Source of the DNA: a virus
IMG/VR virus record: IMGVR_UViG_3300049847_000386
Coordinates: 1 to 52,097 of that record
DNA: 52,097 nt
Direction: 5' to 3' (one strand)
Positions 38,266 to 47,109 of the stretch are shown one piece after another; position 1 is the stretch's first letter, and every line of letters begins with the position of its first letter. The position numbers were made by a program, and so were the translations under genes. Under the pieces are notes generated by a model, which searched no databases, was not told the origin of the DNA, and was given only the letters and a program-made list of their open reading frames with translations.

Positions 38266-40476
38266 CTACCAAGAATAGGTCAATGACAGTGTCAATACGC
38301 CCTTGTCGTCATACTCTGCGGACACCACGCGGGCCTTCCGGTTCAGCAGCGCACCGAGCTTTGTGATCAGCGGAAGCCGTGGGTCAAAGTCGAAGATGGA
38401 GCAGCACAGCTTCACGATGAATTGGGCTTGCTTGATCGTCGGCTCGTACCCTTTGAAATCCACGTCGGCATCATTCAGCCGGCCGGATGGAAGGTATCGG
38501 TTCCATAGCCAGTAGTTTGCCATGATGCTGGCTGTGCTCAAGGGCTCATTCGTGACCAGCCCGCCCGTCAGCTTGCCGGTTGCGATGATTACGTTATGCC
38601 CGGAAACTCCATCGGTGCACGCCAGAAAGGTCCACCCGTTCTTGTCCACTGCGCCATCGTTCAGCGTCCCGCTCGATTGAACCAGAGCGATGTCGGTGAT
38701 CACCTCGCGCAGCTCCTTTGTTTTGACGACCAGGCTTTCGCGCCCACCAACGCAGGAACCGGAATACACGATGTCCCTGCCGATGAAGTCCTCGCCCGAA
38801 GACGCCATCCATTCAATGCGCTCAAGCGACGGGATCTCGGCACTGAGCGATTCGTACTCAAGCGCCTCCGCATTCTCGAACGACCGGACATCAATGCCGT
38901 CCTGCTCGCTCCAGTAGATCCAGTGCTCAAGAACAAGCCGCCCTTCGTCGTCGATGTCCCAGAACACTTGGAACACGGACAGCATACGGAGCATGCCGCT
39001 AACCGTCCACTCCCCGATCCTTCCTGGGTTGGTGGCCGTTGGAAGTAGCGCATCGTCGTTGTGGATGAGGAACAGGTCGGTCAGGTCGTTGGTCACATAC
39101 GAATCCCCGTTGGCGACCAGCACGTAATTCTCTGTGCTTACCACGTCCGGGTTCCATTGGAAGAAGTCGCTCTTTACCGATCGCACAGAGCATCCCAGCT
39201 TCTCCAGCCCCCACGTTAGGCAGTCGATCAATTTCCTGGCCCGCGTGTATTCTATTGGGGTGCCGTTGTTCAGGCAGATGTACCAATGCCCAAGGTCAAA
39301 GCGATTCACTATCCGCGTCTTCTCCTCAAGGTCGGTGTTCCCAGATTCAAATGGATCCAGGTGGTACATCACCATTGCATAGGAACCATCGCAAGGAGAA
39401 TCATACGGCGGTGTCGTAGCCTGCAGCGGGGTCCCGAACGTGTATGCGATGGTTGGGTGCCTTGTCCAGAATGAACGACCGAACGGAATGGGCGGCGAAT
39501 AGGCCCCAGAACAGCTATTTGCCCTCAGCACCCAACCACTGCCGGGTGGTGAGACGGCCACACCATTGACGCACTCCGTTACGGCCACCTCGCGCCAATA
39601 CAGGTTCCTGCCGTCGAAGTCCAGGCCAGTATCAGCATAGCCCATCAGCCCCATGGTGCCCGCCTCCCCAAGACTGCCATACGATCCGGTGACTGAGAAC
39701 TGAATTCCCTGCGGGATCACAATGGCGGATACTGTTTCCGGCGGCACCGCAAGAAGGTTCATCTTGCGGTCGACCCGGTCGAGGATGCACGAGTATCGGT
39801 CCAGCACCGTGGGCCGAATGCTGAACTGGCAGCTATCGTAGTTGAAGCCTCCTGCACCAACGCTGAAGACCCCGGTCCACAAAGTGCGCCACCTGCCGCT
39901 GCACTTCTCCTGGTATCGAATGAACACGTCCTCGCACCTGCGGCCGCTGTCCATGTTCATCGCGTTGAAGCGCGTATAATCTGCACCAACGAAAACCAGC
40001 GTTGTTGACAGCTTGCGGCGGAAGAATATCTGCCCGTCGTTCAGGTTCCTCTCATCGGTAAACTTCGCCGGGTTCAGCGGGTGAACATCGATGAAGAACT
40101 CAGGGGTTGCTGGCAATACTTCAGCGGATGGGCGCGGCAATATGCCGCTTCCGGGCGGACTGTAGGACCCGTCGTACACAAGCCACAGGTTCGCATCCGC
40201 AAGGTTGCTGCTTGCCCGAGCGTACTTGATGTTCAACGAGGATGTCGAAGCAAGGCCGCCGCTGGTTAAAAACCATACGCCCAACCCTGCCGAATAGTAG
40301 AACGTGTCCTCGCCCAATACGCCTCCCAGCTTGGTCCATGATTCAGCATCGCCGAAGGGTGCGGCATCCTTGCAATATCGGCCGTTCACCGAACCTGATC
40401 CGGCCAGAGACAGAATGAATCCGCCTGCCGGACACAACCGATACGGGTCCGCAATAAGTTGCCAGCGCTTGTCCAT
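38266..40476 (-). CDS. Distal tail / tail-tip protein
   Basis: A 736-aa protein whose ATG shares one base with the tape-measure stop (TAATG). The N-terminal 60 residues have the reused domain GSGSVNGRYCKD, WTKLGG, GVWFLTSGG. The centre (FFRRKLSTTLVFVGADYTRF and WRTLWTGVFSVGAGGFNYD) looks like the distal tail family found after tape measures in siphophages of Bacteroidota. Probably part of the tail tip. No peptidase or lysozyme motif seen. Confidence 0.7.
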   Translation of the reverse strand: MDKRWQLIADPYRLCPAGGFILSLAGSGSVNGRYCKDAAPFGDAESWTKLGGVLGEDTFYYSAGLGVWFLTSGGLASTSSLNIKYARASSNLADANLWLVYDGSYSPPGSGILPRPSAEVLPATPEFFIDVHPLNPAKFTDERNLNDGQIFFRRKLSTTLVFVGADYTRFNAMNMDSGRRCEDVFIRYQEKCSGRWRTLWTGVFSVGAGGFNYDSCQFSIRPTVLDRYSCILDRVDRKMNLLAVPPETVSAIVIPQGIQFSVTGSYGSLGEAGTMGLMGYADTGLDFDGRNLYWREVAVTECVNGVAVSPPGSGWVLRANSCSGAYSPPIPFGRSFWTRHPTIAYTFGTPLQATTPPYDSPCDGSYAMVMYHLDPFESGNTDLEEKTRIVNRFDLGHWYICLNNGTPIEYTRARKLIDCLTWGLEKLGCSVRSVKSDFFQWNPDVVSTENYVLVANGDSYVTNDLTDLFLIHNDDALLPTATNPGRIGEWTVSGMLRMLSVFQVFWDIDDEGRLVLEHWIYWSEQDGIDVRSFENAEALEYESLSAEIPSLERIEWMASSGEDFIGRDIVYSGSCVGGRESLVVKTKELREVITDIALVQSSGTLNDGAVDKNGWTFLACTDGVSGHNVIIATGKLTGGLVTNEPLSTASIMANYWLWNRYLPSGRLNDADVDFKGYEPTIKQAQFIVKLCCSIFDFDPRLPLITKLGALLNRKARVVSAEYDDKGVLTLSLTYSW

Positions 40477-43400
40477 TACGGGCGGGTGATGATGGTTTCG
40501 CCTGGGCGCCGCGTGATGCGCGTGCCGTTGGGCAGCGTCTCGGTCTGCGTGCGGTTCTTGGCATCCTTGCGGAGCGAAACGACCTCCTCGGTGAGCCGGT
40601 CAATCCGGGCTTCCAATCCGCGCACGTCCATGGCTGGGGCGGCGGCGGATCGCTCCTGCGTCTGGATGTCCTCGCGCACGGCCTTCTCCGAGACCTTCAC
40701 GCCAGTGCCGCGAAGCATGTCGGACAAGTCGATGGAATCCAACAGGGGCCGAAGCACGTGGGGCGGCAGCTTGCTGAAGTCGTCATCGACGATTGCGCCA
40801 ACGATGTGCTTGTACTTCCGGTTGTTGCGTGCGGAGATCACAGCCTCCCCTTCGTCCAGCATCGCCGGAATAGTGTCCCGGCCCTTCGGTGATCCGTTCA
40901 GCTGCACGCTCTTCGTTCCACGGTAGAGGCCTTGTGGTTGCGATGCCGCGGCAATCTTGGCCTTGAATCCGGCGAAGAAGGAATACGTCTGCGCAATCAG
41001 TGCGAAGGCCGTGAGCAGCCCAATCCCGAACGGTAGGCCGCTCAAACCTTGGATCGTCTGGGCCGCGCTTGTGGCCAAGGCGCTGGCCTGCGAAATGCTA
41101 TCAAGGACCACCTGTTGGCGGGCGAGCTTCTGCTTTTCAGCCTGAATGCGCTTCTTCTCCGCAAGGGCCTTCTCTTCCGCCGCCTTGTTCGCAGCGATCG
41201 CGGCCAGCGTCCCGTTCAGATTATTGGCCAGGCCCAGCTTGTTCGCTTCCTCATCCTTGGCAAGCTGCGCCTGAAGTTCATCCCCGCGCCTGCGGTAGTC
41301 CTCGATCAGCGCATCCGTGGCGCTGATCTGTTGGTCGAGCTGCTGCTGCTGCGCTGCGTTCGCCTGCTTGGCAATGTCGAATGCTGCGGTGATGAAGTCG
41401 CCGGCCGCCTTGTTGAAGACGTCGGCATCGGCACCCTCCAGGTTGAACAGGTCGGACAGCTTGAAGGGCTTGATCTGCGACTTCATATCGCCCAGCTCCT
41501 TCTTCAGTTTGCTGATGACGTTCTTCGCTGCTGCGATTTCCGCATTCGCCCTGTCGGAACCATCGCTGACGATCAAGGCCAGCGCTGCATTGGCCCCCTT
41601 GATCTTCACCTTCAGCAGTTCGATCTGTAGGGCCTTCTCCTGCGCTACGCTTAGGTTGCCGCCGTTCAGTTGCGCCTCCAGGATGTCCACCTGCGTCTGC
41701 GTCTCCACCGCGATCCGGTCACCCCCCAGCCTCTTCTGTACGGCTGCCGTCTGGATCTGTGCGTCCGCCTCAATCTCCGCTTCTGTGGCACCCGCATCCT
41801 TGAGCTTCTTGGCACGCTCGGCGAGCAGCTTGTCAAGTTCCGCCAGCTGCTTCACATCGGAATCGCCAGACGCATCAGCCAGCGTCTGGTCGAACTCGGC
41901 CTGCAATGCCGCCCGGTCTTCGTAATGGGCCATCCAAACGAGCAGCCGGGCGGAAGCCAGCGCCTCGTCCTGCTTGGTGCTGAGTTGGCCACCTCCGTCG
42001 TCGATGATGGCGTCCGCGCGGGCCTGTTTCTGGCGCTCTGTGAGCTTGTCGAAGGCTTCGTCGCCCACCTTGGCCCGGAGCTCGCCCAGGGCGATCTCGC
42101 GGCGCAGGTTGCGCTCCAGCACCCGGATCTCCTCGTCCGAGGCGGCCTTGCGCAGGCGAACCTGCTCCATTGGGTCGGCCTTGTCCAGCTCCAGGGCCTT
42201 GATCTTCTCGGCCAGATCCTTCTCGATGGCCTCGATGTTCGCAGCCAGCTGCTCTCGGATGCGAAGGCGAAGCTCGGCCGCGGCCTTCTCCTTGTCCAGT
42301 TGCTCCTGCAGCTTATCGGCGGCCTTGGCAGCGTCCTGCTCACGCTTTGCCGCCAGCTCGGCCTGTCCCTGTAGTTCAGCCTCGCGGAACTGAGCCTTCT
42401 TGTCGTAGTAGGCCTTTTCCACATCCACAAGCTTGGCGCTCTCGTCCAGCCCCAGCTTAAGCCGAAGCGTGGCGAATGCGGCGGCATCGGCCACCTCCTT
42501 CTCACCGGTTCGCTCGTTCTCCTTGATGGCCCGGCGCTTCGTCTCCTGAAGGCTCTGGAATGCCACTCGTTGCACATCAATAGAATCCAGTGCCGATCCG
42601 CGCAGCTTCTGGTCGACCAGCCGTTGCCGCTCGGCGTCCTTGGCCAGTTCTGCCGAGGTGCGCTCGATGCTGGAGCGTCGGCCAGCCTGGAAGTCCTCGA
42701 TGCGCTTCAGTCGCTCAGCCTCCAGCTTTGCCAGCAGCTCGGCCTGGTCCAGCTCACCCTCCAGCTGCCTGCGCTTCACCGGGCGCTGTAACCGCTCCAG
42801 CAGGTCGTCATACGTCTCCACGGCCTGCTCCGTGTTGTTGGCGAAGAGGAACATTGCGCCCGCCAAGGCCAGAAGGATGGCAACCGCAGCAGTAAGCGGG
42901 TTGGCCAGCAGCGCAGCCGTGAAGGCGCGAACCCCACCAGCTGCGCCAGTGGATGCTACTCCAACAGCCTCGGTTGCCACAGCCTCCTCGCCCTTGGAGA
43001 TTGCATCAGCCTCAGAGGCCAGCGCTGCCGCTTCGGAAGCCTCGGCCGTAAGCCCCAGAACGGCCCGGACGTTTTCAAAGGCGTCCTTGAAGTCGCGGAT
43101 GAATCCCTGTGCGCCTTGGATGGCGAACAGGAACGATTGGAACTTGTAGATGGTCTCTTGGATGGCCTGATTGCCGTTCGAGAAGGTGACGAAGAAGCCC
43201 CCCACGGCCTGGGCGCCGGACGCGATGGCGTTGCCGAACTGCGAGAACGCAGCCAGCTTGTCGCCCGGGTTCAATGCCTTAATCCGGTCGCCAACGTCGG
43301 AGATCTCCTTTCGAAGAAGCGCTGCTGCCCGCGTGGCATCCAAGAACTCGTCGCTGTTTTTTCCGAACTCCTGACCGATGCGCTGTGCCTCCCGGACAGC

Positions 43401-43973
43401 TTCTCGGTATTGCTGCGCGAGCGTTTTCGTGGATTCGACCGAATCATCGATAGCGGCCGGCAATTCGCTGGTTGCATGAATAGCCTCCCGCATGGTGTCC
43501 ACCACCTCGGTCACCTCCACGAGGAGCTTGCCTTCCTCGGCGGTCACCTTCTTGGCCTCCACCAGCGCCTCAATCCGGGCACGCTTCTCGGCCGTAATGC
43601 TCCGCACCACGATTCCCTGCGTCTGAGCGATTGAACGCAGAGCTGCGTTGACGTTGGTCAGGTTCGTCTTGTCTGTTGCGGCAAGCCCAGACTGCGCCTG
43701 CTCGGTCAGGTCGGCGACCTCCTGCAGGTTGCGGGCCAGAGATTGCAGTCCTTGGCCAGAGCTCTTGGCCAGCGCTACAACGAGCTGGCTTGCGGCCGAT
43801 ACGTTGGCCCCGAACTTTCGGGCGCCCTCCGAGGACTGGCTCAGGTCCTCTTGGATGCCAGCGTGGACCTTCTTGTGCGCGTCACCCAGCCCGTTCACTT
43901 CCGCCTGCATCACCTGCAGGTCCTTGAACAGACTTCCGCCTGCCCTGAACTCCAGATCTACCGGGTTTGCCAT
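40476..43973 (-). CDS. Tape measure protein
   Basis: A 1165-aa protein with the features of tape measures: long helical, Ala/Glu/Lys-rich coiled coils (for example about 390-640 and 880-960), hydrophobic segments (AILLALAGAMFLFANN around 365; FGIGLLTAFALIAQTYSFFA around 1010), and the C-terminal phrase GRDTIPAMLDEGEAVISARN common to the family. It sets tail length; at about 0.15 nm per residue it implies a tail of roughly 170 nm. ATG 43973 overlaps the frameshifted chaperone frame. Confidence 0.92.
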   Translation of the reverse strand: MANPVDLEFRAGGSLFKDLQVMQAEVNGLGDAHKKVHAGIQEDLSQSSEGARKFGANVSAASQLVVALAKSSGQGLQSLARNLQEVADLTEQAQSGLAATDKTNLTNVNAALRSIAQTQGIVVRSITAEKRARIEALVEAKKVTAEEGKLLVEVTEVVDTMREAIHATSELPAAIDDSVESTKTLAQQYREAVREAQRIGQEFGKNSDEFLDATRAAALLRKEISDVGDRIKALNPGDKLAAFSQFGNAIASGAQAVGGFFVTFSNGNQAIQETIYKFQSFLFAIQGAQGFIRDFKDAFENVRAVLGLTAEASEAAALASEADAISKGEEAVATEAVGVASTGAAGGVRAFTAALLANPLTAAVAILLALAGAMFLFANNTEQAVETYDDLLERLQRPVKRRQLEGELDQAELLAKLEAERLKRIEDFQAGRRSSIERTSAELAKDAERQRLVDQKLRGSALDSIDVQRVAFQSLQETKRRAIKENERTGEKEVADAAAFATLRLKLGLDESAKLVDVEKAYYDKKAQFREAELQGQAELAAKREQDAAKAADKLQEQLDKEKAAAELRLRIREQLAANIEAIEKDLAEKIKALELDKADPMEQVRLRKAASDEEIRVLERNLRREIALGELRAKVGDEAFDKLTERQKQARADAIIDDGGGQLSTKQDEALASARLLVWMAHYEDRAALQAEFDQTLADASGDSDVKQLAELDKLLAERAKKLKDAGATEAEIEADAQIQTAAVQKRLGGDRIAVETQTQVDILEAQLNGGNLSVAQEKALQIELLKVKIKGANAALALIVSDGSDRANAEIAAAKNVISKLKKELGDMKSQIKPFKLSDLFNLEGADADVFNKAAGDFITAAFDIAKQANAAQQQQLDQQISATDALIEDYRRRGDELQAQLAKDEEANKLGLANNLNGTLAAIAANKAAEEKALAEKKRIQAEKQKLARQQVVLDSISQASALATSAAQTIQGLSGLPFGIGLLTAFALIAQTYSFFAGFKAKIAAASQPQGLYRGTKSVQLNGSPKGRDTIPAMLDEGEAVISARNNRKYKHIVGAIVDDDFSKLPPHVLRPLLDSIDLSDMLRGTGVKVSEKAVREDIQTQERSAAAPAMDVRGLEARIDRLTEEVVSLRKDAKNRTQTETLPNGTRITRRPGETIITRP

Positions 43974-44266
43974 GGCTTACAGCGGAGTTTTTCGCGCGCT
44001 CGCGCAGTTTTTCGAAGTGGATGTCCAGCGCATCGTAGAAGTCGTACACGTCCATGCTGCGCCATGCCTGGGCCTCGCTGGCGACACCACCGGATAGGAC
44101 GTAGAGCAGTTCATGATTCCTCCGCTTAATGGTCTGCAGCCTTACTTCGAAGTGTTGTCGCCCTGCGCCTTCTTCTCGGGTTCGATCGGCTTCGAAGTAT
44201 CGCGGGAAGCGACCTTGTAAGCCTCGAAGAAGCCGGGAATGGAACGCAGGGCAAAGCCGAAAAAAA
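43882..44266 (-). CDS. Tail assembly chaperone, -1 frameshift extension
   Basis: The -1 frame after the 185-aa chaperone stays open to 43882 and encodes protein-like sequence: LQTIKRRNHELLYVLSGGVA, SMDVYDFYDALDIHFEKLRE. It has no good start codon. In many siphophages such a frame is joined to the first chaperone by a programmed -1 shift. A run of eight T residues at 44260-44267 (minus, TTT TTT TTC) gives the canonical slippery heptamer T-TTT-TTC. The last about 28 codons overlap the tape measure. The exact slip site is not proven. Confidence 0.6.
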
Positions 44267-44699
44267 ACTGCATGTCTATGCCCTCCTCGCGCCAGTCGTC
44301 GAGCTTCTTCTGGATGATCCCGTCGTCGATGAATCGAACGTCCTCGCCCTCGTAGTTGATGAACAGCGCGGCCATCTTCAGCACCGCAGGCTGCTGCTTC
44401 TCGCCCACCAGAGTGGAGCCGATGAGCATGTCGCGGAGCAGCACGGCAAGGTCGGCGAACACTGGCTTCCCTGCTGCCACCTGATTGCACATGTCGTAGG
44501 CCTCGCGCAGGCCCTCCATGAACTGGTTGAAGGATCGCGCCATGCCGATCTCCACCGAGAGCAGCTCGTAGGCCTCCCAGCGGTCCATGCTTACGCTCCT
44601 GCTTACGCGGTAGCGCGTGCCGTTCGCCGTGAAGGCTTGAACATCGGGGGCGAGCTCCTTGAGCTGGCGCCCGGGTTTCAGATTCGGTTCTTCAGCCAT
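44142..44699 (-). CDS. Tail assembly chaperone, zero-frame product
   Basis: A 185-aa protein directly before the tape measure. It has a short beta-rich N-terminus (QAFTANGTRYRVSRSVSMDR) and a helical remainder, typical of gpG-like chaperones that coat the tape measure during tail assembly. It ends in an acidic/basic tail (EPEKKAQGDNTSK). It overlaps the membrane gene by 22 bases. Role by position and by the -1 frame downstream. Confidence 0.72.
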   Translation of the reverse strand: MAEEPNLKPGRQLKELAPDVQAFTANGTRYRVSRSVSMDRWEAYELLSVEIGMARSFNQFMEGLREAYDMCNQVAAGKPVFADLAVLLRDMLIGSTLVGEKQQPAVLKMAALFINYEGEDVRFIDDGIIQKKLDDWREEGIDMQFFFGFALRSIPGFFEAYKVASRDTSKPIEPEKKAQGDNTSK

Positions 44700-45007
44700 T
44701 TGTATGCGCCGTTAATGGCGACGGCGAAAAGTACAGCGGAACATCCAGCGAGGATGTGCAGGAGGAAGATGCCATGCACATAGGCGAAGTGCGACCACAG
44801 GGCCAGCTGCCCCGAGGTGCACAGAACGCACCCGCCGATGGGGGATGTGATCCACGACCTCCATCCACCGCGCTCCTGCCATTCGGATGCCCAGCGGAAA
44901 TACCACCGTAGCGGGCTGTCGTCCGGGCCGAAGACCGATACCAAGGCCACCCCGATAATGGCGCAGCAGAAGCCCCAGAACAGGGCAAGGATCAGGCTGG
45001 CGATCAT
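44678..45007 (-). CDS. Membrane protein with CVLCTS motif, DUF1360-like
   Basis: A 109-aa protein with hydrophobic segments at about residues 4-24, 64-84 and 86-104. The phrase SPIGGCVLCTSGQLALW resembles the CxxCxxxW segment of DUF1360-type phage and bacterial membrane proteins. It starts with ATGA after the fibre gene. Why a membrane protein is encoded between fibre and tail chaperone is not clear. Confidence 0.6.
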   Translation of the reverse strand: MIASLILALFWGFCCAIIGVALVSVFGPDDSPLRWYFRWASEWQERGGWRSWITSPIGGCVLCTSGQLALWSHFAYVHGIFLLHILAGCSAVLFAVAINGAYKWLKNRI

Positions 45008-47109
45008 GGGATCGGGGTCGCAATGATGGTGGCGCTCAGAATGGTGACGGTGGCCGATGTCCCGCCGCGGGCTACCCTGAGCTGAAGTGTGCTGGTGCTT
45101 CCAGATGTGAGCACATTGCCCTCCAGCATCGCGAACAGTTCGGTCGTGCCCGTGCTACCTGTTGCAATGGACCCGGCATCATCCGTTGGGATCTGTGCTA
45201 CTACTGTTCCCGTCGATGCCACTGGTTGTGCCCGGTTGAAGTTGCGGGCCGTTGGCGATCCCGTCATGGTCACCGACAAACCAATGCCGGTGGCTGAGGT
45301 TGGGCACGTGTATGTGACAATGGCCTTCACCTGGTATGTGGTGCTGGCGTCCAGCGTCACCGCCGCGCCGGTCAGGTTGGTGTAGGTCGCGCTGTTGAAC
45401 GTGAAGTTAGACACCTTGGCCTGCTTCGCGATTGCCATATACCGAGCATCAGCCTGTGCGATGGTGGGTACGTTCGAGGATCCGGTTCCCGTGCTCACGT
45501 AGGCCGCCGTTCCGAAGGTGCCGCCCGCTGCCGATGTCAGGCTGGATGCCGTCACACCGGAGGCCAGGGCGCTCCCAGTGAGCGTGCCGGCCGGTGCAAC
45601 CACGGCATTCGTGCTTGCCGCCGTTATCAGCCCCTTGCCGTTAACGGTGAAGGACGGGATGGCCGTAGAGGAACCGAAGCTGCCGGTGGTGCTGTTGACC
45701 GTCGCAAGGGTGGCCGCAAAGCTGCCGGTGCCCGACCCGGTAACATCGCCGGTGAGCGTGATGGTCTGGTTGCCCGTGTTCGTACCGGATAGGTTGCTGC
45801 CCGTGACCGTGCCAGTAGCAGCAACGGAAGTCGGCGTGATGGCCCCGAGGGAAAGGGTGATGGCCGGCGTGGTGGTGGCATTATCCACGGTGCCGGATAC
45901 TCCGTTCGCGGTGTTCACCGATACGCTGGTCACCGTTCCCGTATTCGTTGCACTCAGGGTGGCGCCGGACATGGACAACCCGATGCCAAGAGTGATCTCC
46001 TGAGCAGCCCCGGCACCCGCCGCGGAACCGCGACCGATCAATCGGCTTGCGGTCGTGCTGGTGTATTGATCTCCGGTGTTGGTACCGGAGCTGGTGCCAC
46101 TGAATGTGCCGCTCTGCGTGGCCAGGGTTCCCAGGCCTGTGATATCAGTCGTTGGGTGCGTGTGGGCGCTGGGTGCGAAGGTGGACGGAATGCCTGTGAG
46201 CGAAGAATAGGCATGCGTGTGCCCGAGCAAACTCCATCGCGCATCCCCGAGCGAATTGAAATCCGTGATGCCGTACCCTCCAACCGTGGTCGGCTTGCTC
46301 GTGAGTGAGGCGAACGTGTGCGTGTGCGCGGCGGTGGCGTAATCGGTGGATGCAGTGGTTGCCGCGCTGCCAAGGCCAAGATTCGTCCGCGTAGTAGCCG
46401 CCCCGGACCCGAACCATTGCAGGGCACCGCTGTTTGTCACGTTCAGCACAGGTCCAGAACCGTTCTCAAAGGCGCACACATTGCCGGTGCCAGCGATGAA
46501 CTTGCCTGCCGGGTCAATGTCGCCTGCCGCTGCCACCAATGCGATGCCGGGGCCGCTGTAAGCCTGTATTGCGATCCCAGCATCTGATTGGGCATTTATT
46601 GCCACGGTTCCGGGCGTGTCCGAGTAAGCGCTAAGGCCTCCGGCTGCGTTGAACTTGACCACCTTTCCGCCATCGGTTGTGCCATTGCCACCTGTGCTTC
46701 CATCCGTAATGTTTGCGCTCACGTGCGTGTGCCCGAGAAGGCTCCACCTGGCATCGCCAAGCGAATTGAAGTCGGTGATTCCGTAACCAGCCACCGTGGT
46801 GGGCCTGCTGGTCAGACTTGCGAACGTGTGCACGTGGCCGAGCAAGGACCACCGCGCATCGCCAACGGTATTGAAGTCCGTGATGGCGCTGGCCGTGTGC
46901 ACGTGCGATGCGTTGGCGAAGTTGCTCTGTGCAAGCAGCGTGAAGACCCCGGAGCCGTTGATCGAATACAGGCTGCTGTTCACCTTCGTCACGTAGCTCT
47001 TCGAATCCAGAAGGCCGCTCCCTTTGAAGAACAGGGCAGGGTCGCCCGGGGATTGCGATCGGGCGATGAAGGACAGGCCAATCAGAAGGATGGGGAGTAA
47101 GCGTTTCAT
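45004..47109 (-). CDS. Tail fibre with HxH repeats and N-terminal signal peptide
   Basis: A 701-aa Thr/Ser/Gly-rich fibre. A Sec-type N-terminus (MKRLLPILLIGLSFIARSQS) is unusual for a virion protein. Residues about 65-330 hold repeats of GHxHTFASLTSRPTTVAGYG / ITDFNSLGDARWSLLGHTH; the HxH pairs recall iron-binding HxH motifs in T4-like fibres. Residues about 340-560 are low-complexity (TGTVTSVSVNTANGVSGTVD), and the C-terminal domain resembles trimerising heads. Likely the receptor-binding fibre. Confidence 0.8.
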   Translation of the reverse strand: MKRLLPILLIGLSFIARSQSPGDPALFFKGSGLLDSKSYVTKVNSSLYSINGSGVFTLLAQSNFANASHVHTASAITDFNTVGDARWSLLGHVHTFASLTSRPTTVAGYGITDFNSLGDARWSLLGHTHVSANITDGSTGGNGTTDGGKVVKFNAAGGLSAYSDTPGTVAINAQSDAGIAIQAYSGPGIALVAAAGDIDPAGKFIAGTGNVCAFENGSGPVLNVTNSGALQWFGSGAATTRTNLGLGSAATTASTDYATAAHTHTFASLTSKPTTVGGYGITDFNSLGDARWSLLGHTHAYSSLTGIPSTFAPSAHTHPTTDITGLGTLATQSGTFSGTSSGTNTGDQYTSTTASRLIGRGSAAGAGAAQEITLGIGLSMSGATLSATNTGTVTSVSVNTANGVSGTVDNATTTPAITLSLGAITPTSVAATGTVTGSNLSGTNTGNQTITLTGDVTGSGTGSFAATLATVNSTTGSFGSSTAIPSFTVNGKGLITAASTNAVVAPAGTLTGSALASGVTASSLTSAAGGTFGTAAYVSTGTGSSNVPTIAQADARYMAIAKQAKVSNFTFNSATYTNLTGAAVTLDASTTYQVKAIVTYTCPTSATGIGLSVTMTGSPTARNFNRAQPVASTGTVVAQIPTDDAGSIATGSTGTTELFAMLEGNVLTSGSTSTLQLRVARGGTSATVTILSATIIATPIP

